Source of the DNA: Tannerellaceae bacterium
Lineage (GTDB): Bacteria > Bacteroidota > Bacteroidia > Bacteroidales > Tannerellaceae
Reading direction: 5' to 3'
Assembly (NCBI GenBank): GCA_031276545.1
Contig: JAISMW010000070.1
Span: forward strand, 1-15,700
Length of the DNA stretch: 15,700 nucleotides
Below are positions 13,390-15,700 of this stretch, in pieces. Position 1 is the stretch's first letter. Each line of letters starts with the position of its first letter. The position numbers and the translations under genes are program-made. Below the pieces are notes generated by a model. It worked only from the letters and a program-made list of their open reading frames with translations, did not search any database and was not told where the DNA came from.

Positions 13390-15561
13390 TTAAAATTGAG
13401 CGCTTCCCCCATGCGCTTTCAGCCATTCTTCAAAGGGCTGGGGGTTGCGGGTGGCTTGGTATATGAGTTTTATATTATTAAACAAGGACTTTGTATGTGG
13501 ATGTGCTGAACCTAATTCCCTGGTCCATGCAGGAAGCGCCTTTATAAACCATTCCAGGGCTTTCGCGTATTTTCCCTGAGCGCAATACACTGTGGCTATA
13601 TTATTATACGTAGTAGCCGTATGGTAATGAGAGGCTCCCAGTATCTTTTCGCTCACGCTCAAAGATTTCATAAACCATTCCAGGGCTTGAGCATAGTTGC
13701 CCTGCTCATTATAAACCCCCGCTATATTATTATATGTAACAGCCGTATCGGAATGCAAAGTACCTAATACCTTTTCGCGGATAGCCCGGGCTTTCTGATG
13801 CCATTCCAGGGCTTGCGTATAGCTTTTCTGATTGGTATAAATCAGCGCTATATCATTACAAATAGCAGCTATCTCGGGATGATACGCTCCCAATGCCTTT
13901 TCCTGAATCTTCAGGGTTTTCCGGTACCATTCCAGGGCTTGAACATGATCCCCCTTCCGGCGGTACACCGTAGCGATGCTGTTGCAGGTAGCAGCCGTGT
14001 CGGGGTGACCGGCGCCCAGCGTCTTTTCTTTAATCGCTATGGCTTTGAGATGATATTCCAGGGCTTGATCGTATTCTTCGCGGTAATGGTGTACCACGGC
14101 GATGTTATTATACGTAATGGCCGTGTAGGGATGGTCGGTGCCAAGTACTTTTTCATACACCGTCAAGGCCTTCAGATAGCATTCCATGGCCTGATCATAG
14201 TCACCCTGATCCTCATAAACCTCCGCTATATTATGATACGTAATCGCCGTATCATAATGAAAGACGCCCAATATCCTTTCGCGGATGTCCAAAGCCTTTA
14301 CATAGCATTCCATGGATTTTGAATAATCGCCAAATTCATCATATCCCTTTCCGAGGAAAAAGTAGAGCCTGGCATGTTCCTCCCCTTGCACTTTCAATGG
14401 AATCTGCGCCATGACGAAATGAATCTGCGAAGCAAGTTCGGGAAACAGCGACCTGCTTTCAGTGGTTGATAAATCGGAACACCGACATTCCGTCAATACC
14501 AGCACGCAGAAATTAAGCCAGCGCAGTTTCTCCTCTTTCAACCGGTCTCTCATCACTTCCTGCAGCAGGCGGTGGAGGCTGAGCGATACACCCCGGATGT
14601 TCACCAACGAATAGCGGATGAGCGCCTCTCCGGTTCTGCTGAACTGCTGCATATCGAGCAGTGTCTCCCGAAGGGCTCGGGGCAGATGGATGGCTCCCAA
14701 CATAAGCCATATCAGGTTGATGCGGTCGGGGACGAAAAACGCGCAAAGGCTCAGCAGTGGCACGGCAGATTCGCTGGCGATTTTTTGAATGGATATGCCC
14801 CAGGTGGCACGGACGCTTTGCTTTGCATGGATGTCCGGAGATGCTTTAAATACTTCAAGGCGGTATTTTTTCAGCAGCGGAAGGTAGTTGCGGTAATCGC
14901 ATCCGGCATTATTGCAGATATAAGCGGCGGCCTGTTCCAGCGCCAGCGGCAGACGGCCAAGCTCCTCCGCCAGGCTTTCCTGAAATTCGTCACAGGGGAT
15001 GCCGGTGCGCCTGGTGAGAAATTCGCCCGCTTCTTCTTTGGTAAACACATCCACAGAGACAGGTGTGGCAATGCTTCCCCAGTTGCCGTGACGGGACGTA
15101 ACCAGCACGTGGCGCCCGCGGCCGGTGTCTTGCGGGAGATACTCCGAGAGCGATGCTTCATTGCTTACATTCTCGAAGATAAACAGCCAGTCGTCCTGCC
15201 GGTTCATCCAGTTGCGCACGGTAGAGAGAATCTTTTCGGAAGTATACTCGTTTGCATCCAGGAGTTTGTATGTGCGGACAAAGGCTTCAAATGAAGACAG
15301 AACGGCATCGGCTGTTTCGGCATTCACCCACCATACCACTTTGTATGCAAAGCCATAGAGAAAAGCATATTCCATAGCTACCTGCGACTTGCCGACACCT
15401 CCATATCCGATAAGGGCAACGTACTTGCCTTCCTCAAAGCGCTGCCGGACAGTTTCCAGCAATTCCTTCCGTCCCGTAAAGCGCAGGTTGCGCACAGGCT
15501 TCGCCCACCCTTCATCGCTCCGGGCGTAACTGATCAAAAAGTCTTTCTTCTGATTATCCAT
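13390..15561 (-). CDS. NB-ARC/STAND ATPase with TIR-like N-terminal stub and TPR repeats (longer paralogue)
   Basis: This 723-residue paralogue of the downstream gene aligns with it without gaps over about the first 440 residues. It starts MDNQKKDFLISYARSDEGW, a TIR strand-A-like stub, then goes straight to NLRFTGRKELLE. The P-loop is GYGGVGKS (52-59). Walker B reads LFIFEN, so the usual Asp is E130. TSR is at 155-157, GRLPLA at 202-207 and SLHRLLQE at 328-335. Seven kinesin-light-chain-type TPR units (about 402-690) follow, three more than in the partner, and it ends HGGSAQF. The start is 28 bases from the stop of an IS1595-like transposase on the same strand. I see no clear promoter in that gap, so it may depend on read-through or an insertion-sequence promoter. 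A role in defence or signalling is inferred from architecture only. Confidence 0.88.
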   Translation of the reverse strand: MDNQKKDFLISYARSDEGWAKPVRNLRFTGRKELLETVRQRFEEGKYVALIGYGGVGKSQVAMEYAFLYGFAYKVVWWVNAETADAVLSSFEAFVRTYKLLDANEYTSEKILSTVRNWMNRQDDWLFIFENVSNEASLSEYLPQDTGRGRHVLVTSRHGNWGSIATPVSVDVFTKEEAGEFLTRRTGIPCDEFQESLAEELGRLPLALEQAAAYICNNAGCDYRNYLPLLKKYRLEVFKASPDIHAKQSVRATWGISIQKIASESAVPLLSLCAFFVPDRINLIWLMLGAIHLPRALRETLLDMQQFSRTGEALIRYSLVNIRGVSLSLHRLLQEVMRDRLKEEKLRWLNFCVLVLTECRCSDLSTTESRSLFPELASQIHFVMAQIPLKVQGEEHARLYFFLGKGYDEFGDYSKSMECYVKALDIRERILGVFHYDTAITYHNIAEVYEDQGDYDQAMECYLKALTVYEKVLGTDHPYTAITYNNIAVVHHYREEYDQALEYHLKAIAIKEKTLGAGHPDTAATCNSIATVYRRKGDHVQALEWYRKTLKIQEKALGAYHPEIAAICNDIALIYTNQKSYTQALEWHQKARAIREKVLGTLHSDTAVTYNNIAGVYNEQGNYAQALEWFMKSLSVSEKILGASHYHTATTYNNIATVYCAQGKYAKALEWFIKALPAWTRELGSAHPHTKSLFNNIKLIYQATRNPQPFEEWLKAHGGSAQF
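13462..14358 (-). repeat. 126-bp tandem coding repeats (seven TPR units)
   Basis: The longer NB-ARC gene carries seven 42-residue TPR units plus a terminal degenerate one, encoded by 126-base DNA repeats. The motif CCATTCCAGGGCTTG or a close variant recurs along the plus strand from about 13549 to 13942, with more diverged forms further right. The last unit (KALPAWTRELG) matches the last unit of the shorter paralogue (KALPVWVGKLG), so the extra units are internal. Confidence 0.85.
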
Positions 15562-15589
15562 TGGGAGTAAAGATTTAAATTAATTATGA

Positions 15590-15700
15590 TTATCGTATAT
15601 GATACCTAAATTCATTTTTGTATGTGACCGAAGCCACTAACACCCGCTCAAACTGCTGCTCACCAAAGTATCTGCGATTGAATTTGTAGCAAAACTCATT
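15590..15700 (-). mobile_element. IS1595-family (ISXO2-like) transposase, C-terminal end, partial
   Basis: From the right edge the minus strand is open for 36 codons to a TAA at 15592-15590. It reads NEFCYKFNRRYFGEQQFERV and then LVASVTYKNEFRYHIR. The NEFCYKFNRRYF...FERVL pattern is the conserved C-terminal end of ISXO2-like transposases of the IS1595 family. Only this tail is visible, so I cannot tell whether the element is intact. Its terminal inverted repeat would have to lie in the 28 bases before the NB-ARC start or inside that gene; no repeat can be confirmed without the other end. Confidence 0.82.

Noticed and set aside
13379..13426. Upstream start of the shorter NB-ARC gene (MAESAWGKRS)
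   Set aside because: These codons lie over the 3' end of the upstream paralogue, and the paralogue itself starts at the matching MDN position.

Overview
The window reads as a piece of a Bacteroidales chromosome, moderate in GC with AT-rich gaps. The grounds are the protein families (a D-mannonate-oxidoreductase-type SDR next to a 2-keto-3-deoxygluconate kinase, and a MiaB of typical Bacteroidetes form), the weak or absent Shine-Dalgarno sequences, and several gaps carrying the Bacteroidetes -33/-7 promoter pattern TTTG / TAnnTTTG. I cannot fix the genus from sequence alone.

Left half (1-7801, all genes on the minus strand). A compact four-gene unit runs SDR oxidoreductase, kdgK, pdxB, gnd from about 4748 down to 203. 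Gaps are 31, 5 and 13 bases. A promoter-like element sits upstream (4811-4844) and a strong intrinsic terminator follows gnd (141-178). The SDR and KdgK belong to the fructuronate-mannonate-KDG-KDPG route of hexuronate catabolism. Gnd is the oxidative pentose phosphate enzyme, and PdxB is the second enzyme of DXP-dependent pyridoxal phosphate synthesis. A second unit, miaB followed by an exported TPR protein, runs from 7801 to 4984. The gap between the two units holds a 7-bp tandem repeat.

Middle (7802-10347). A divergent gap contains a good promoter followed about 50 bases later by a perfect hairpin with a U-run, which suggests a short plus-strand RNA or an attenuated leader. Then come a small membrane-anchored protein and a CPBP-family (CAAX/Abi-like) membrane protease. 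After them lies 1.1 kb without an intact gene. It holds a REP-like hairpin, a striking array of twelve exact-period 42-bp units (9391-9894), each built around the palindrome GTACCAATTGGTAC, and a frameshifted relic of what may have been a surface protein.

Right part (10348-15700). A plus-strand lipoprotein phosphodiesterase/phosphatase of the alkaline phosphatase superfamily meets, tail to tail and with a 29-base overlap, two tandem minus-strand STAND/NB-ARC-TPR paralogues. Both begin with what looks like the first strand of a TIR domain joined directly to NB-ARC, with the rest of TIR missing. They differ by exactly three 42-residue TPR units and by an Asp/Glu swap in Walker B. An IS1595-type transposase C-terminus lies 28 bases upstream of the first of them and runs off the window.

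The most unusual elements are the phased palindrome array and the TIR-less NLR-like pair beside an insertion sequence. The second looks like an accessory, possibly defence-related, locus, but nothing in the window proves that function.
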